Shown in pieces: positions 10,528-19,464 of a stretch of DNA of 64,000 nt. Below the pieces are notes generated by a model. That model was not told the origin of the DNA. It made no database searches and worked only from the letters and a program-made list of their open reading frames with translations. The stretch is from Pseudomonas furukawaii (GTDB taxonomy: Bacteria > Pseudomonadota > Gammaproteobacteria > Pseudomonadales > Pseudomonadaceae): positions 248,001 to 312,000 of the forward strand of contig NZ_AP014862.1 of NCBI RefSeq assembly GCF_002355475.1, written 5' to 3'. A program made the translations under genes and the position numbers. Within the stretch, counting starts at the first letter, position 1. Each line of letters begins with the position of its first letter.

Positions 10528-11587
10528 ACCCCATCCTGTGCGACACGTATGATCGTGTCGTGCTTGGTCGGAGAGCTTTCTCCCTGACACCAAGTCCTTT
10601 GATATCAAGGGGCTAGAGTCTAAATAAAGCACTTGTGCCTGGTTTGACCAGCTCAAATCGACCCGCTTGCGGGGGTGTGGTAAATCCCCGTTCCGGGGGA
10701 AGCTACGCCTCGAATACGACCTCTAGCGGTCTAAATTCGTTCGGTTAAGCGCATCAAAAGGCAATTCCTATCACGGGAATTGTTTCAAGATATTTCAAGC
10801 CCCAAGGGTGGTAAACGCCCTTAGGGGCTGCTCCCACCTTATAAAGGCCTCTGGACTAACTTGACCGTCACCATCGTCGTGAGATGTTGGAGGCACCAAG
10901 TCCAAGCACGGAGCGTGAGCTCCGGACCGCATTGCTCAACTCCGCTGGTCCAGGGAGTACCGAGCCTGATGTGTACCCATCAGTTCACTAGGTCGGCATG
11001 CTCTGGGGACCAACCCTGGGGTATGAAGCCCGGCTAACAATGTCTCTCCTTTTTAGGAAATGCATCCGGTGACGGTATGCATAAGGCTTCGAATTGCCCG
11101 GAGTCTGGAGGCTAGTGACCTAACCCGCATGGCTAACACATGTGAATCGTCGTCAGAACCCTCGTCAGTATCATGGGGCCAACGGCAATTAGGCCCCGGC
11201 CAAAATGGCACCGTAGTCGGTCAGTGCAGTAGGAAGATGCACTGCGGTACCGCCGCACTACCGGGGGAAAGGCGAAGCCTAAACGGGGAATCGATGCTAT
11301 CCGGGGAACGTGGTAATCCCGACCACTCGCCTCGCTTCGGCAGGCAGGCTGCCCGCAAGGGACGCTGATGAGTGTGGGGAATGGGAGGGTGCAAAAAGCG
11401 AATGGTCGCCTGTAATGGGCGTCATATCGGTTGAAACATCATCGACAGGGGCAACCCTGGCTGACTTGCACCTGGTCTACAGGCGCAACGAAAACCGCTG
11501 ATTCCAGCGTAACAACGACCCTAGGGGGCGGATTCTGCCCCTAGGGGCAGTCCGTCCTGAAGGTCTAGTCACCATCAGGAGGACAGT

Positions 11588-13321
11588 ATGAAAACGCAAC
11601 TAGAAACATCAGTTACGTCTGCGTCCTTCGACGAGGATATGACCTGGCACAGTCTCGACTGGGCCAGTATTCAGACCTCCGTCCGGAAGACGCAGTTGAA
11701 AATTGCGCAGGCAACAAGGGAAGGCAACTGGCGCAGGGTTAAACGCCTGCAAAGGATGCTGACCCACTCGTTTCATGGTCGGTGTCTGGCCACGAAAAGA
11801 GTCACGGAGAACCGTGGTCGCAAGACCCCGGGCGTAGATGGAGCAACATGGGGCTCGCCCCAGGCCAAGCTACAGGCCGTGATACGTCTGTCGAAAAAAC
11901 GAGGCTATCGACCGCAACCGCTTCGGCGAGTGTGGATACCGAAGCCCGGCAAGCAGGAGAAGCGTCCACTAGGTATTCCGACGATGATTGATCGGGCCTG
12001 GCAGGCACTTCACCTGCTCGCACTAGAACCCGTAGTCGAAAGCACCAGCGACTTGAAAAGTTACGGTTTCCGACCTGACCGCTCTACCGCTGATGCGATG
12101 GTGGAACTCTTTGCCCTGCTGTCACGGCAGGACAGTCCGCAATGGATCTTGGAGGGGGACATCAAAGGCTTCTTCGACAACATCAACCATGACTGGCTGT
12201 GCCGGAATGTCCCCATGGACAGGGTGGTACTGCGCAAGTGGTTACGGGCCGGGGTTATCGACCGGAGACAATTCACGGCCACGCAGGCCGGGACACCACA
12301 AGGAGGAATCATTTCCCCTTGCTTGGCAAATGCCACCCTCAACGGCCTGGAAGCTCAGTTGAAACGCCATCTGGCGGAGAAACTGGGTGTCAAAAAGGCT
12401 GAGAAAACGAAAGTCCAAGTGGTGCGTTATGCGGACGACTTTGTGATTACTGCAGCTTCCAAAGAGCTGTTGGAGTCCGAGGTAAAACCCTGGGTAGAAC
12501 AATTCCTGTCTGTACGAGGGGTCGAACTATCCCAGGCGAAAACGCAGATTACGCATATCCACGAAGGCTTCGATTTCTTGGGTTGGTGCTTCAGGAAATA
12601 CGTGCCGAAGTCGCCTTACGGGAAGGCCAAGCTGTTGATCAAACCCTCGAAGAAGAATGCCTCGGCGTTCTACCGAAAAGTGGCAGAGATCATCAAGAGC
12701 AGCGGGGCTATGACGCAGGAAGCGTTGATCGGCCAACTGAACCCGGTACTGAAGGGGTGGGCGCAATACCACTCCGCCGTTGTAGCAAAGCAGACCTTCA
12801 GCAGGCTGGATCACCTGATTCATTGGCGTGTATGGAGGTGGGCGAAGCGCAGGCATCCGAACAAGTCGGTCGACTGGATTAGGAATAAATACTTCCATTC
12901 CATAGACGGGCGAAGCTGGGTGTTTGCGCAACCCTATAAAGGTGGCAAAGGAGAGCAGCGGTTCCGTCAGCTGTACACGCTGGCGAAAACCGCAATCGTG
13001 CGACACAAGCGTCTGCCGGGGGAGTATCACCCTTATGACGCTGAGCATGAGCTGAAGTGGGAAGCGCTACGAGTCCAACGGATGCAGCACAAGCTGCGTT
13101 ACCGAGGGCAAGTCGTCAGGCTTTTCGCTCGGCAAAAAGGCAAGTGCGCATTGTGCGGATACCCGGTGAGCAAAGAGACAGGATGGCACGACCACCACGT
13201 CATTAGGCGTGTGGACGGCGGACCAGACACGCTCGATAACCGGGTGCTGCTGCACCCCAACTGTCACGCGCTGATCCACAGTCAGCGGAAGCAAGTAAAC
13301 CTGCTCCACAGCGGCTTATAG
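11588..13321 (+). CDS. ltrA: Group II intron reverse transcriptase / maturase / HNH endonuclease
   Basis: 577 residues in order: N-terminal RT domain (W-rich start, KRLQRMLTHS, then RKTPGVDG), reverse-transcriptase fingers and palm with the catalytic YADD box at about 281, maturase (domain X) with GFDFLGW and GWAQYH, and a C-terminal HNH endonuclease with CALCGYPV…HDHHVI…NRVLLHPNCHALIH (~519-565). All catalytic residues appear intact, so the element looks mobile-competent. It promotes splicing of its own intron and reverse splicing into DNA. Ribosome site AGGAGG lies seven bases before the ATG. Codon use is less G+C-biased than in neighbours. Confidence 0.96.
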   Translation: MKTQLETSVTSASFDEDMTWHSLDWASIQTSVRKTQLKIAQATREGNWRRVKRLQRMLTHSFHGRCLATKRVTENRGRKTPGVDGATWGSPQAKLQAVIRLSKKRGYRPQPLRRVWIPKPGKQEKRPLGIPTMIDRAWQALHLLALEPVVESTSDLKSYGFRPDRSTADAMVELFALLSRQDSPQWILEGDIKGFFDNINHDWLCRNVPMDRVVLRKWLRAGVIDRRQFTATQAGTPQGGIISPCLANATLNGLEAQLKRHLAEKLGVKKAEKTKVQVVRYADDFVITAASKELLESEVKPWVEQFLSVRGVELSQAKTQITHIHEGFDFLGWCFRKYVPKSPYGKAKLLIKPSKKNASAFYRKVAEIIKSSGAMTQEALIGQLNPVLKGWAQYHSAVVAKQTFSRLDHLIHWRVWRWAKRRHPNKSVDWIRNKYFHSIDGRSWVFAQPYKGGKGEQRFRQLYTLAKTAIVRHKRLPGEYHPYDAEHELKWEALRVQRMQHKLRYRGQVVRLFARQKGKCALCGYPVSKETGWHDHHVIRRVDGGPDTLDNRVLLHPNCHALIHSQRKQVNLLHSGL

Positions 13322-13384
13322 TGGTAAAGTCGCGCGCAACACTCCGTGCGTTGCCGGCCAGTCTTCATGGCTTCATGTAGGCTT

Positions 13385-13418
13385 GAGCCGTGTGCGATGA
13401 AAGCCGCATGCACGGTTC
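13385..13418 (+). ncRNA. Group II intron domain V (catalytic hairpin)
   Basis: A 34-base hairpin: an 8-bp lower stem GAGCCGTG/CACGGTTC holding the AGC catalytic triad, a two-base bulge, an upper stem TGCG/CGCA, and a GAAA tetraloop. The pair just below the loop is A-C where relatives usually have A-U, a slight weakening that does not touch the catalytic triad. Confidence 0.9.
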
Positions 13419-13528
13419 TTAGGGGGCCCCGGACCAGATAATGGTACGGGGCTACCCGACTTCCCGGGGCGGCGAAGCGGGCCAGGCACAGAGCCAGCAC
13501 CGTCGCTCCCTTGAGATGCAATCGACTC

Positions 13529-14899
13529 ATGTTTGGTTCCAACGACGACAAGAAGGCTCCGGCTCAGGCCGGGGAAAAGAAATCCTTGTTCGGCTGGCTG
13601 CGCAAGAAGCCCCAGGAAGCCGCTCCCGCTCCGGCGGAGCCGGTAGCGCCTGCCCAGGCCGAATCCCCCGTTGATTCCGTTCCGTCTCCAGTGTCGGCCG
13701 AGGCTCCTGCCTCGCCGGCGGCCGACCCCGCGCCGGCCGCGCCTGAAACGCCCGCGCCTGCCCCGCTGGTGATCGAAGCGCCGGCGCCCGTGACAGAGAT
13801 TCCCGCCGCGTCGGTGGTCGAAATCCCGGCCGCGCCTCAGCCTGCTGCACCTGCACCTGCACCTGCACCTGCACCTGCACCGGAGGCCGCCGCTGCCCCT
13901 TCGGCGCTGGAGCCGGCCCAGGCAACGCCGGTACCCTCCGCATCCGTCGCTTCGGCCGAACCGGCCAAGGCGGGCTTTTTCGCCCGACTCAAGCAGGGCC
14001 TGTCGAAGACCAGCGCCAGCATCGGCGAGGGCATGGCCAGCCTGTTCCTGGGGCGCAAGGCCATCGACGATGACCTGCTGGATGAGATCGAGACCCGCCT
14101 GCTCACCGCCGACGTCGGGGTGGAGGCCACCAGCGCCATCGTCCAGAGCCTGACGCAGAAGGTGGCGCGCAAGCAGCTCGCCGACGCCGATGCCCTGTTC
14201 AGGGCCCTGCAGGAGGAACTCGCCGCGCTGCTGCGCCCGGTCGAGCAGCCGCTCAACATCGATGGCGCTCGTGCGCCCTATGTGATCCTGGTGGTCGGCG
14301 TGAACGGCGTCGGCAAGACCACCACCATCGGCAAGCTGGCGAAGAAGCTTCAGCAGGACGGCAAGAAGGTGATGCTGGCCGCCGGTGATACTTTCCGTGC
14401 CGCCGCCGTGGAGCAGCTGCAGGTCTGGGGCGAGCGCAACAACATCGCGGTGATCGCCCAGCACACCGGCGCCGATTCCGCCTCGGTGATCTTCGATGCC
14501 GTGCAGGCCGCCAAGGCCCGGGGCGTCGACGTGCTGATCGCCGATACGGCCGGCCGCCTGCACACCAAGGACAACCTGATGGAGGAGCTGAAGAAAGTGC
14601 GCCGGGTGATCGGCAAGCTGGACGAGACCGCTCCCCACGAGGTGCTGCTGGTACTGGACGCCGGCACCGGCCAGAACGCCATCAACCAGGCCAAGCAGTT
14701 CCACCAGGCGGTGAATCTCTCGGGCCTGGCCCTGACCAAGCTGGACGGTACCGCCAAGGGTGGCGTGATCTTCGCCCTGGCCAAGCAGTTCGCCCTGCCG
14801 ATCCGCTACATCGGCGTCGGCGAAGGCATCGATGATCTGCGGACCTTCGAAGCCGACGCCTTCGTCAAGGCCCTCTTCGCCGAGCGGGAGTCTGCATGA
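13529..14899 (+). CDS. ftsY: Signal recognition particle receptor FtsY
   Basis: A 456-residue SRP-type GTPase that receives Ffh-ribosome complexes at the inner membrane. The N-terminal ~150 residues are an acidic/Ala-Pro-rich linker, followed by the four-helix N domain (FFARLKQGLSKTSASIGEGM) and the GTPase: P-loop GVNGVGKTTT at ~257, DTAGRL at ~338, TKLDGTAKGG at ~402. The start MFGSNDDKK matches Pseudomonas FtsY. The linker contains a hexanucleotide repeat. The ftsE start overlaps its end (ATGA). The leader is interrupted by the group II intron. Confidence 0.97.
   Translation: MFGSNDDKKAPAQAGEKKSLFGWLRKKPQEAAPAPAEPVAPAQAESPVDSVPSPVSAEAPASPAADPAPAAPETPAPAPLVIEAPAPVTEIPAASVVEIPAAPQPAAPAPAPAPAPAPEAAAAPSALEPAQATPVPSASVASAEPAKAGFFARLKQGLSKTSASIGEGMASLFLGRKAIDDDLLDEIETRLLTADVGVEATSAIVQSLTQKVARKQLADADALFRALQEELAALLRPVEQPLNIDGARAPYVILVVGVNGVGKTTTIGKLAKKLQQDGKKVMLAAGDTFRAAAVEQLQVWGERNNIAVIAQHTGADSASVIFDAVQAAKARGVDVLIADTAGRLHTKDNLMEELKKVRRVIGKLDETAPHEVLLVLDAGTGQNAINQAKQFHQAVNLSGLALTKLDGTAKGGVIFALAKQFALPIRYIGVGEGIDDLRTFEADAFVKALFAERESA
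13845..13880 (+). repeat. Six perfect CTGCAC hexanucleotide repeats inside ftsY
   Basis: Six uninterrupted copies encode a Pro-Ala run in the flexible FtsY linker. Copy changes keep the frame, so the linker length could vary between strains without loss of function. Confidence 0.9.
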
Positions 14900-15564
14900 T
14901 TCGATTCGAGCAGGTCGGCAAGCGCTACCCCAATGGCCACGTTGGCCTGCACGAGCTGAGCTTCCGCGTCCGCCGCGGCGAGTTCCTCTTCGTGACCGGC
15001 CACTCCGGTGCGGGCAAGAGCACCCTGCTGCGCCTGCTCCTGGCGATGGAGCGGCCCACCACCGGCAAGCTGCTGCTGGCCGGCCAGGACCTGTCCACCA
15101 TCACCAATTCGCAGATTCCCTTCCTGCGCCGGCAGATCGGCGTGGTGTTCCAGAACCACCAGTTGCTGTTCGACCGCACCGTGTTCGACAACGTCGCCCT
15201 GCCGTTGCAGATCCACGGCCTGTCCAAGCCGGAGATCGCCAAGCGGGTCGGCATCGCCCTGGAGCGGGTTTCCCTGGCCGACAAGGCCGAGCTCTACCCC
15301 GCCGACCTCTCTACCGGCCAGCAGCAGCGCGTCGGCATCGCCCGCGCCGTGGTGCACCGGCCGGCCCTGCTGCTGGCGGACGAGCCCACCGGTAACCTGG
15401 ACCCGCGTCTGGCCGCCGAGATCATGGGCGTCTTCGAGGACATCAATCGCCTGGGGACCACCGTATTGATCGCCAGTCACGACCTTGCGCTGATCGCGCG
15501 CATGCGCCATCGCCTGCTCACCTTGCAACGCGGCCGCCTGATCGGCGATGGGGAGGCCGTATGA
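14896..15564 (+). CDS. ftsE: Cell-division ABC transporter ATPase FtsE
   Basis: 222 residues, cytoplasmic ATPase that partners FtsX and links the Z ring to activation of peptidoglycan hydrolases. Walker [10 protein letters not shown] at ~35-43, Q-loop FQNHQLL, signature [14 protein letters not shown] (~138), Walker [13 protein letters not shown] (~160) and switch His in IASHD. It overlaps ftsY and ftsX by four bases each, so the three are translated together. Confidence 0.97.
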   Translation: MIRFEQVGKRYPNGHVGLHELSFRVRRGEFLFVTGHSGAGKSTLLRLLLAMERPTTGKLLLAGQDLSTITNSQIPFLRRQIGVVFQNHQLLFDRTVFDNVALPLQIHGLSKPEIAKRVGIALERVSLADKAELYPADLSTGQQQRVGIARAVVHRPALLLADEPTGNLDPRLAAEIMGVFEDINRLGTTVLIASHDLALIARMRHRLLTLQRGRLIGDGEAV

Positions 15565-16580
15565 GCGCCAAGCAGATTCCGCCACCCAAGCCCGCCGAGC
15601 GCGTGGGCGCCACGCCGCGCAATGTGGAGTCGCCGGATCGCCAGGACGATGGCCCGGACTTCCGCACCCTGCTGCTGGCCTGGCTGGAAAGCCACCGCGC
15701 CAGCCTGATGGACAGCTTGCGCCGCCTCGGCCGGCAGCCCATCGGCAGCTTCTTTACCTGCCTGGTGATGGCGATCGCCCTCAGCCTGCCCATGGGCCTG
15801 TCCCTGCTGTTGAGCAACGTGGAACGACTGGGCGGATCCTGGCAGCGAGCGGCGCAGATTTCGCTGTTCATGAAGATCGACGCCAGCGAATCCCAGGGCC
15901 AGAAGCTGCGGGACGAGATCGCCGCCATGCCCGACGTGGCCGAGGCCGAGTGGATCAGTCGCGAGCAGGCGCTCGCCGAGCTGCAGCAGCAATCCGGCCT
16001 GGGCGAGGCCCTCAAGGAGCTGCCGGAGAACCCGTTGCCGGGCGTGGTCCTGGTCACGCCCAGGGAGGTCGACAAGGCCGGCCTGGAGGCCCTGCGCCAG
16101 CGCCTGGCGGAGATGCCGGGCATCGAGCAGGCGCAGCTGGACCTGGTCTGGGTCGAGCGCCTGTCGGCCATCCTCAAGCTGGGTGAGCGCTTCGTCTTCG
16201 GCCTGGCGGTGTTGCTGATCCTGGCGCTGCTGCTGGTGATCGGCAACACCATCCGCCTGCACATCGAGAACCGCCGCACCGAGATCGAGGTGATCAAGCT
16301 GGTGGGCGGCACCGATGGCTATGTCCGTCGTCCCTTCCTTTATATGGGCGCGATCTACGGCACCGGCGCCGGCCTGCTGGCCTGGCTGGTGCTGGCCTAC
16401 GGCCTGAACTGGCTGAACGATGCCGTCGTTCGCCTCGCCGGTCTCTACGGCAGCGATTTCGCCCTGGCCGGCGTGCCCCTCGGAGACGGCCTGTCGCTGC
16501 TGGTCGGTGCCGTCCTGCTGGGCTACATCGGTGCCTGGCTGGCGGTTGCGCGGCATCTGAGCGAGCTTGCGCCGCGCTGA
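15561..16580 (+). CDS. ftsX: Cell-division protein FtsX
   Basis: A 339-residue inner-membrane partner of FtsE. A cytoplasmic N-terminal region of ~75 residues is followed by four membrane segments (near 75-95, 205-225, 255-280, 310-330) with a periplasmic loop after the first, the part that contacts the murein-hydrolase activator. The conserved ENRRTEIEVIKLVGGTDGYVRRPF motif before the third segment is diagnostic. Last gene of the ftsYEX operon; the following rpoH has its own promoter. Confidence 0.96.
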   Translation: MSAKQIPPPKPAERVGATPRNVESPDRQDDGPDFRTLLLAWLESHRASLMDSLRRLGRQPIGSFFTCLVMAIALSLPMGLSLLLSNVERLGGSWQRAAQISLFMKIDASESQGQKLRDEIAAMPDVAEAEWISREQALAELQQQSGLGEALKELPENPLPGVVLVTPREVDKAGLEALRQRLAEMPGIEQAQLDLVWVERLSAILKLGERFVFGLAVLLILALLLVIGNTIRLHIENRRTEIEVIKLVGGTDGYVRRPFLYMGAIYGTGAGLLAWLVLAYGLNWLNDAVVRLAGLYGSDFALAGVPLGDGLSLLVGAVLLGYIGAWLAVARHLSELAPR

Positions 16581-16609
16581 AAAAGCGCGTCCGTCGGCTG
16601 CCGCTTTTC

Positions 16610-16635
16610 GGGGTGTAAGGAAACTTTTACACCCC
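16610..16635 (+). repeat. 9-bp inverted repeat between ftsX and rpoH
   Basis: GGGGTGTAA (16610-16618) pairs with TTACACCCC (16627-16635). It is not followed by a T-run and ends just before the rpoH -35, so it could be a weak terminator for ftsYEX or a protein site controlling rpoH. The sequence does not decide between them. Confidence 0.5.
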
Positions 16636-16636
16636 C

Positions 16637-16664
16637 TTGCAGTCAGATTGGCCAGTGCTACACT
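16637..16664 (+). promoter_or_regulatory. Candidate sigma-70 promoter of rpoH
   Basis: TTGCAG (16637-16642), 16-bp spacer, TACACT (16659-16664), about 30 bases before the rpoH ATG. Confidence 0.55.
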
Positions 16665-16694
16665 GCGCGAGCTTTAGTGAATCGGAGGATTCGC

Positions 16695-17549
16695 ATGACC
16701 ACTTCCCTGCAACCTGTCTATGCCCTTGCCCCCGGTGCGAACCTGGAGGCATACGTGCATGCGGTCAACGGCATTCCGCTGCTGACTGTCGAGCAGGAGC
16801 GCGAACTGGCCGAGCGCCTCTTCTACCAACAGGATCTGGAAGCGGCCCGGCAAATGGTGTTGGCGCACCTGCGCTTTGTTGTACATATCGCCAAGAGTTA
16901 TTCCGGCTACGGCCTGGCCCAGGCTGACCTGATCCAGGAAGGCAATGTCGGCCTGATGAAGGCCGTGAAGCGCTTCAATCCCGAAATGGGCGTGCGCCTG
17001 GTGTCCTTCGCCGTGCACTGGATCAAGGCCGAGATCCACGAATTCATCCTGCGCAACTGGCGCATCGTCAAGGTCGCGACCACCAAGGCCCAGCGCAAGC
17101 TGTTCTTCAACCTGCGCAGCCAGAAGAAGCGCCTGACCTGGCTGAACAACGATGAAGTCCACGCCGTGGCTGACACCCTTGGCGTCGAGCCCCATGAAGT
17201 CCGCGAGATGGAAAGCCGGCTCACGGGCCAGGACATGGCCTTCGACCCGGCGGCGGATGCCGATGACGACGCTGCTTTCCAGGCTCCGGCCCATTACCTG
17301 GAAGATCATCGCTACGACCCTGCGCGCCAGCTCGAGGAGGCCGACTGGAGCGACAGCTCCACCGCCAACCTGCACGAAGCGCTGGAGGGCCTGGACGAAC
17401 GCAGCCGCGACATCCTCTATCAGCGCTGGCTGGCCGAAGAGAAGGCGACGCTGCACGACCTGGCCGCCAAGTACAACGTCTCCGCCGAGCGTATTCGCCA
17501 GTTGGAGAAGAACGCCATGAACAAGCTCAAGGGCTGTATTCAGGCGTGA
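16695..17549 (+). CDS. rpoH: Heat-shock sigma factor RpoH (sigma-32)
   Basis: A 284-residue sigma factor directing RNA polymerase to heat-shock promoters. Region 2 reads [34 protein letters not shown]…, followed by the RpoH box ([12 protein letters not shown]), the site of DnaK/FtsH-dependent control, and region 4 ([24 protein letters not shown]). The ATG before [10 protein letters not shown] was chosen from the GGAGG site seven bases upstream; length equals the P. aeruginosa protein. An intrinsic terminator follows. Confidence 0.98.
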   Translation: MTTSLQPVYALAPGANLEAYVHAVNGIPLLTVEQERELAERLFYQQDLEAARQMVLAHLRFVVHIAKSYSGYGLAQADLIQEGNVGLMKAVKRFNPEMGVRLVSFAVHWIKAEIHEFILRNWRIVKVATTKAQRKLFFNLRSQKKRLTWLNNDEVHAVADTLGVEPHEVREMESRLTGQDMAFDPAADADDDAAFQAPAHYLEDHRYDPARQLEEADWSDSSTANLHEALEGLDERSRDILYQRWLAEEKATLHDLAAKYNVSAERIRQLEKNAMNKLKGCIQA

Positions 17550-17565
17550 CGCTGCCCCCCGAAGA

Positions 17566-17590
17566 AGCCGCACCCTGGTGCGGCTTTTTT
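17566..17590 (+). terminator. Intrinsic terminator of rpoH
   Basis: A 9-bp stem AGCCGCACC / GGTGCGGCT with a 2-base loop, followed by a run of Ts. The next gene starts only 18 bases later. Confidence 0.85.
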
Positions 17591-17607
17591 CTGCCCGGAG
17601 AAACCCG

Positions 17608-18210
17608 ATGCCCCTGCCGCTCCTGCGTTCCAGCCACCTGACGCTGTTCGCCGTCATCGCCGCACTGTTCTTCGCCCTGGCGTTGTGGATGAGTCGGCAG
17701 GGCGCGGACGCCGAGCCGATGCCCTGGCTGACGACCTGGGGCACGGACGTGATCGAACCACTGGCCGATGACCAACTGAGCCTGACGCAGCTGGCGGGGC
17801 AGGCCCCCGGAGAGCTCTGGCTGCAGCCCCGGGCGGGCGGACCGCGCCTGGTGTATCGGGCGCAGCTGGATCGGGAAGAGGGCGCCTGGCGCCTGGAGGC
17901 GCAGCTGGGGCTGACGGCCAGCGAGCACGAGAGCCTGGCCAGGGCGCTGGGCAAGAGCACCGACGAGCAACCACTGAGTGGCGCCATGCTGGACCAGCTC
18001 GGCGGTCATCGCGTGGCGGTGCTGAATCTGGTGCCGATGGCGGTGATTCCGGCGGCGCGTATTGCGGCCAGTCTCGGCGCCCCCCGACTGCGTTTGCGCA
18101 CCGGCGAAGGCGAAGCCTGGATCTACCCGCGCCAGGGGCTCAGCGTCCACCTGCTGGACGACCAGGTGCAACTGCTGCACCTGGTGCCCCGGGAGGCGAT
18201 GAAGCATTGA
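17608..18210 (+). CDS. Conserved Pseudomonas protein with N-terminal membrane anchor
   Basis: 200 residues, not recognised as any functional family. A hydrophobic segment at ~12-30 suggests a membrane-anchored periplasmic domain; the rest has alternating strands and helices and no cysteines or obvious catalytic motif. The ATG at MPLPLLRSSHL follows a CGGAG ribosome site. It occupies the place of a hypothetical gene next to rpoH in other pseudomonads. Convergent with mtgA, 18 bases apart. Confidence 0.75.
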   Translation: MPLPLLRSSHLTLFAVIAALFFALALWMSRQGADAEPMPWLTTWGTDVIEPLADDQLSLTQLAGQAPGELWLQPRAGGPRLVYRAQLDREEGAWRLEAQLGLTASEHESLARALGKSTDEQPLSGAMLDQLGGHRVAVLNLVPMAVIPAARIAASLGAPRLRLRTGEGEAWIYPRQGLSVHLLDDQVQLLHLVPREAMKH

Positions 18211-18228
18211 GCGCCGGTGCGTCTCGCC

Positions 18229-18921
18229 TCAGAGGCGCTCGAGGTAGGATGCACCGCCCAGCTGCGCCATCTGCCGACGTATCCAGCTGGCCCTGCGGGC
18301 GACATAGCCGCTGGGCCGCGAGGCGCTCCACTGGCGCGGGTTAGGCAGCACCGCGGCGAGCAGCGCGGCCTGCTGCCGTGACAGGCGGGCGGCGGGCACG
18401 CCGAAGTGATGCCGGGCGGCGGCATCGGCGCCGAACACCCCATTGCCCCACTCGGCGCTGTTGAGATAGACCTCGAGGATCCGCTGTTTCGGCCAGAACA
18501 GCTCCATCAATCCCGTGAACCAGACTTCCAGGCCCTTGCGCAGCCAGTTGCGGCCGGACCAGAGGAACAGGTTCTTGGCCACCTGCTGGCTGAGGGTGCT
18601 GGCACCGCGTACCGAGCCGCCGCGCTCGTTGTGGGCCAGGGCCGCGCGGATGGCGGGGACGTCGAAGCCCCAGTGCTCGGCGAATTTCTGGTCTTCGGCC
18701 GCGATCACCGCGATCTTCAGGTTATCGGGCAGGTCGTCCCAGGCCACCCAGTCGCGCCGGAGGTCGATGGGCTTGCCGTCGATCCAGGACGCCACCTTGC
18801 GCTCCACCATCAGCATGGTGCCGGGCGGCGGTATCCAGCGGAACAGGATCACCAGCAGCACGGACGCCGCCGCGAACCAGAGCAGCAATTTGAACAGGCG
18901 GCGGCGAATGGTGCTGAACAT
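18229..18921 (-). CDS. mtgA: Monofunctional biosynthetic peptidoglycan transglycosylase
   Basis: A 230-residue single-pass inner-membrane enzyme that polymerises lipid II into glycan strands. Membrane anchor at ~8-28, then a GT51 domain: IAAEDQKFAEHWGFD (catalytic Glu), RGASTLSQQVAKNLFLW, RKGLEVWFTGLMELFWPKQRILEVYLNSAEWGNG. The start MFSTIRRRLFK fits the family; the open frame extends far upstream but without conservation. It is divergent from the DUF423 gene. Confidence 0.95.
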   Translation of the reverse strand: MFSTIRRRLFKLLLWFAAASVLLVILFRWIPPPGTMLMVERKVASWIDGKPIDLRRDWVAWDDLPDNLKIAVIAAEDQKFAEHWGFDVPAIRAALAHNERGGSVRGASTLSQQVAKNLFLWSGRNWLRKGLEVWFTGLMELFWPKQRILEVYLNSAEWGNGVFGADAAARHHFGVPAARLSRQQAALLAAVLPNPRQWSASRPSGYVARRASWIRRQMAQLGGASYLERL

Positions 18922-18987
18922 GCTGGGTTGGCCCGGGGAAATTTGCGCGCCATTATAGCGGCCGTCCGTCCTCTGTCTGGAGTCCCC

Positions 18988-19362
18988 ATGGCGCGCCTTT
19001 TCCTGCTGCTCTCCGCGTTCGCCGGTTTCACCGGCGTGGCACTCGGCGCCTTCGCCGCCCATGGACTGAAGAGCCGCCTGAGTCCCGAGCACCTGGCGGT
19101 GTTCCAGACCGGCACCCATTACCAACTGATCCACGCCCTGGCGCTGTTCGGTGTCGCCCTGCTGTCCCTGCACCTGCCAGGGCGCCTGGTGAACCTCGCG
19201 GGTGGCTTCTTCGCATTCGGCATCCTGCTGTTCTCCGGCAGCCTCTACCTGCTGACCCTCTCCGGCATCGGCAAGCTGGGCATCATCACCCCATTCGGCG
19301 GCCTTGCTTTTCTCGCCGGCTGGCTCTGCCTGGGGCTGGCGGCCTGGCGATCGCTGACCTGA
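18988..19362 (+). CDS. DUF423 small inner-membrane protein
   Basis: 124 residues with four predicted membrane segments; the family pattern GVALGAFAAHGLK…HLAVFQTGTHYQLIHALAL is clear. Function of the family is unknown. A TCTGGAG ribosome site lies before the ATG. It has the same place next to mtgA and thiS in P. aeruginosa, from memory. Confidence 0.9.
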   Translation: MARLFLLLSAFAGFTGVALGAFAAHGLKSRLSPEHLAVFQTGTHYQLIHALALFGVALLSLHLPGRLVNLAGGFFAFGILLFSGSLYLLTLSGIGKLGIITPFGGLAFLAGWLCLGLAAWRSLT

Positions 19363-19402
19363 CCCTGGCGTCAGATTGTGGGACGAATGGTGCCCTTTTG
19401 CC

Positions 19403-19431
19403 TTGGTGCGGCGCGGCGATCGGGCTAGAAT
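19403..19431 (+). promoter_or_regulatory. Candidate promoter of thiS-thiG
   Basis: TTGGTG (19403-19408), 17-bp spacer, TAGAAT (19426-19431), 34 bases before thiS. No TPP riboswitch core is recognisable in this short leader. Confidence 0.55.
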
Positions 19432-19464
19432 GCCGACCCCTTTTCCAGATCTGACCGACCCGTC

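Larger units (their letters stand above)
10538..13460 (+). mobile_element. Group II intron (bacterial, chloroplast-like ORF class) upstream of ftsY
   Basis: A 2923-base ribozyme retroelement. The 5' end reads GTGCGAC (group II consensus GUGYG), domain V is at 13385-13418, and the 3' end is a domain VI hairpin closing in CTACCCGAC. The 5' boundary is supported by exon pairing: IBS1 CATCCT (10532-10537) can pair with AGGGTG at 11386-11391 (one G-U), and IBS2 GGATA (10524-10528) with TATCC at 11298-11302, in the usual EBS2-then-EBS1 order. The protein lies in domain IV. The ~1050-base structured part before the ORF is longer than in most relatives, so the 5' end carries some doubt. Confidence 0.85.

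Noticed and set aside
10462-10656. N-terminal extension of the catalytic M16 protein into the intron
   Set aside because: The added 65 residues are intron sequence and would hide the signal peptide; the internal ATG has the correct N terminus.
10669-10680. Alternative intron 5' end at a GTGTGG
   Set aside because: Would give a more usual length, but the bases before it do not pair with EBS-like segments, whereas GTGCGAC at 10538 has both IBS1 and IBS2 matches.
19363-19464. Possible TPP riboswitch before thiS
   Set aside because: The gap is only about 100 bases and lacks the CTGAGA core and the paired helices of the thi box.
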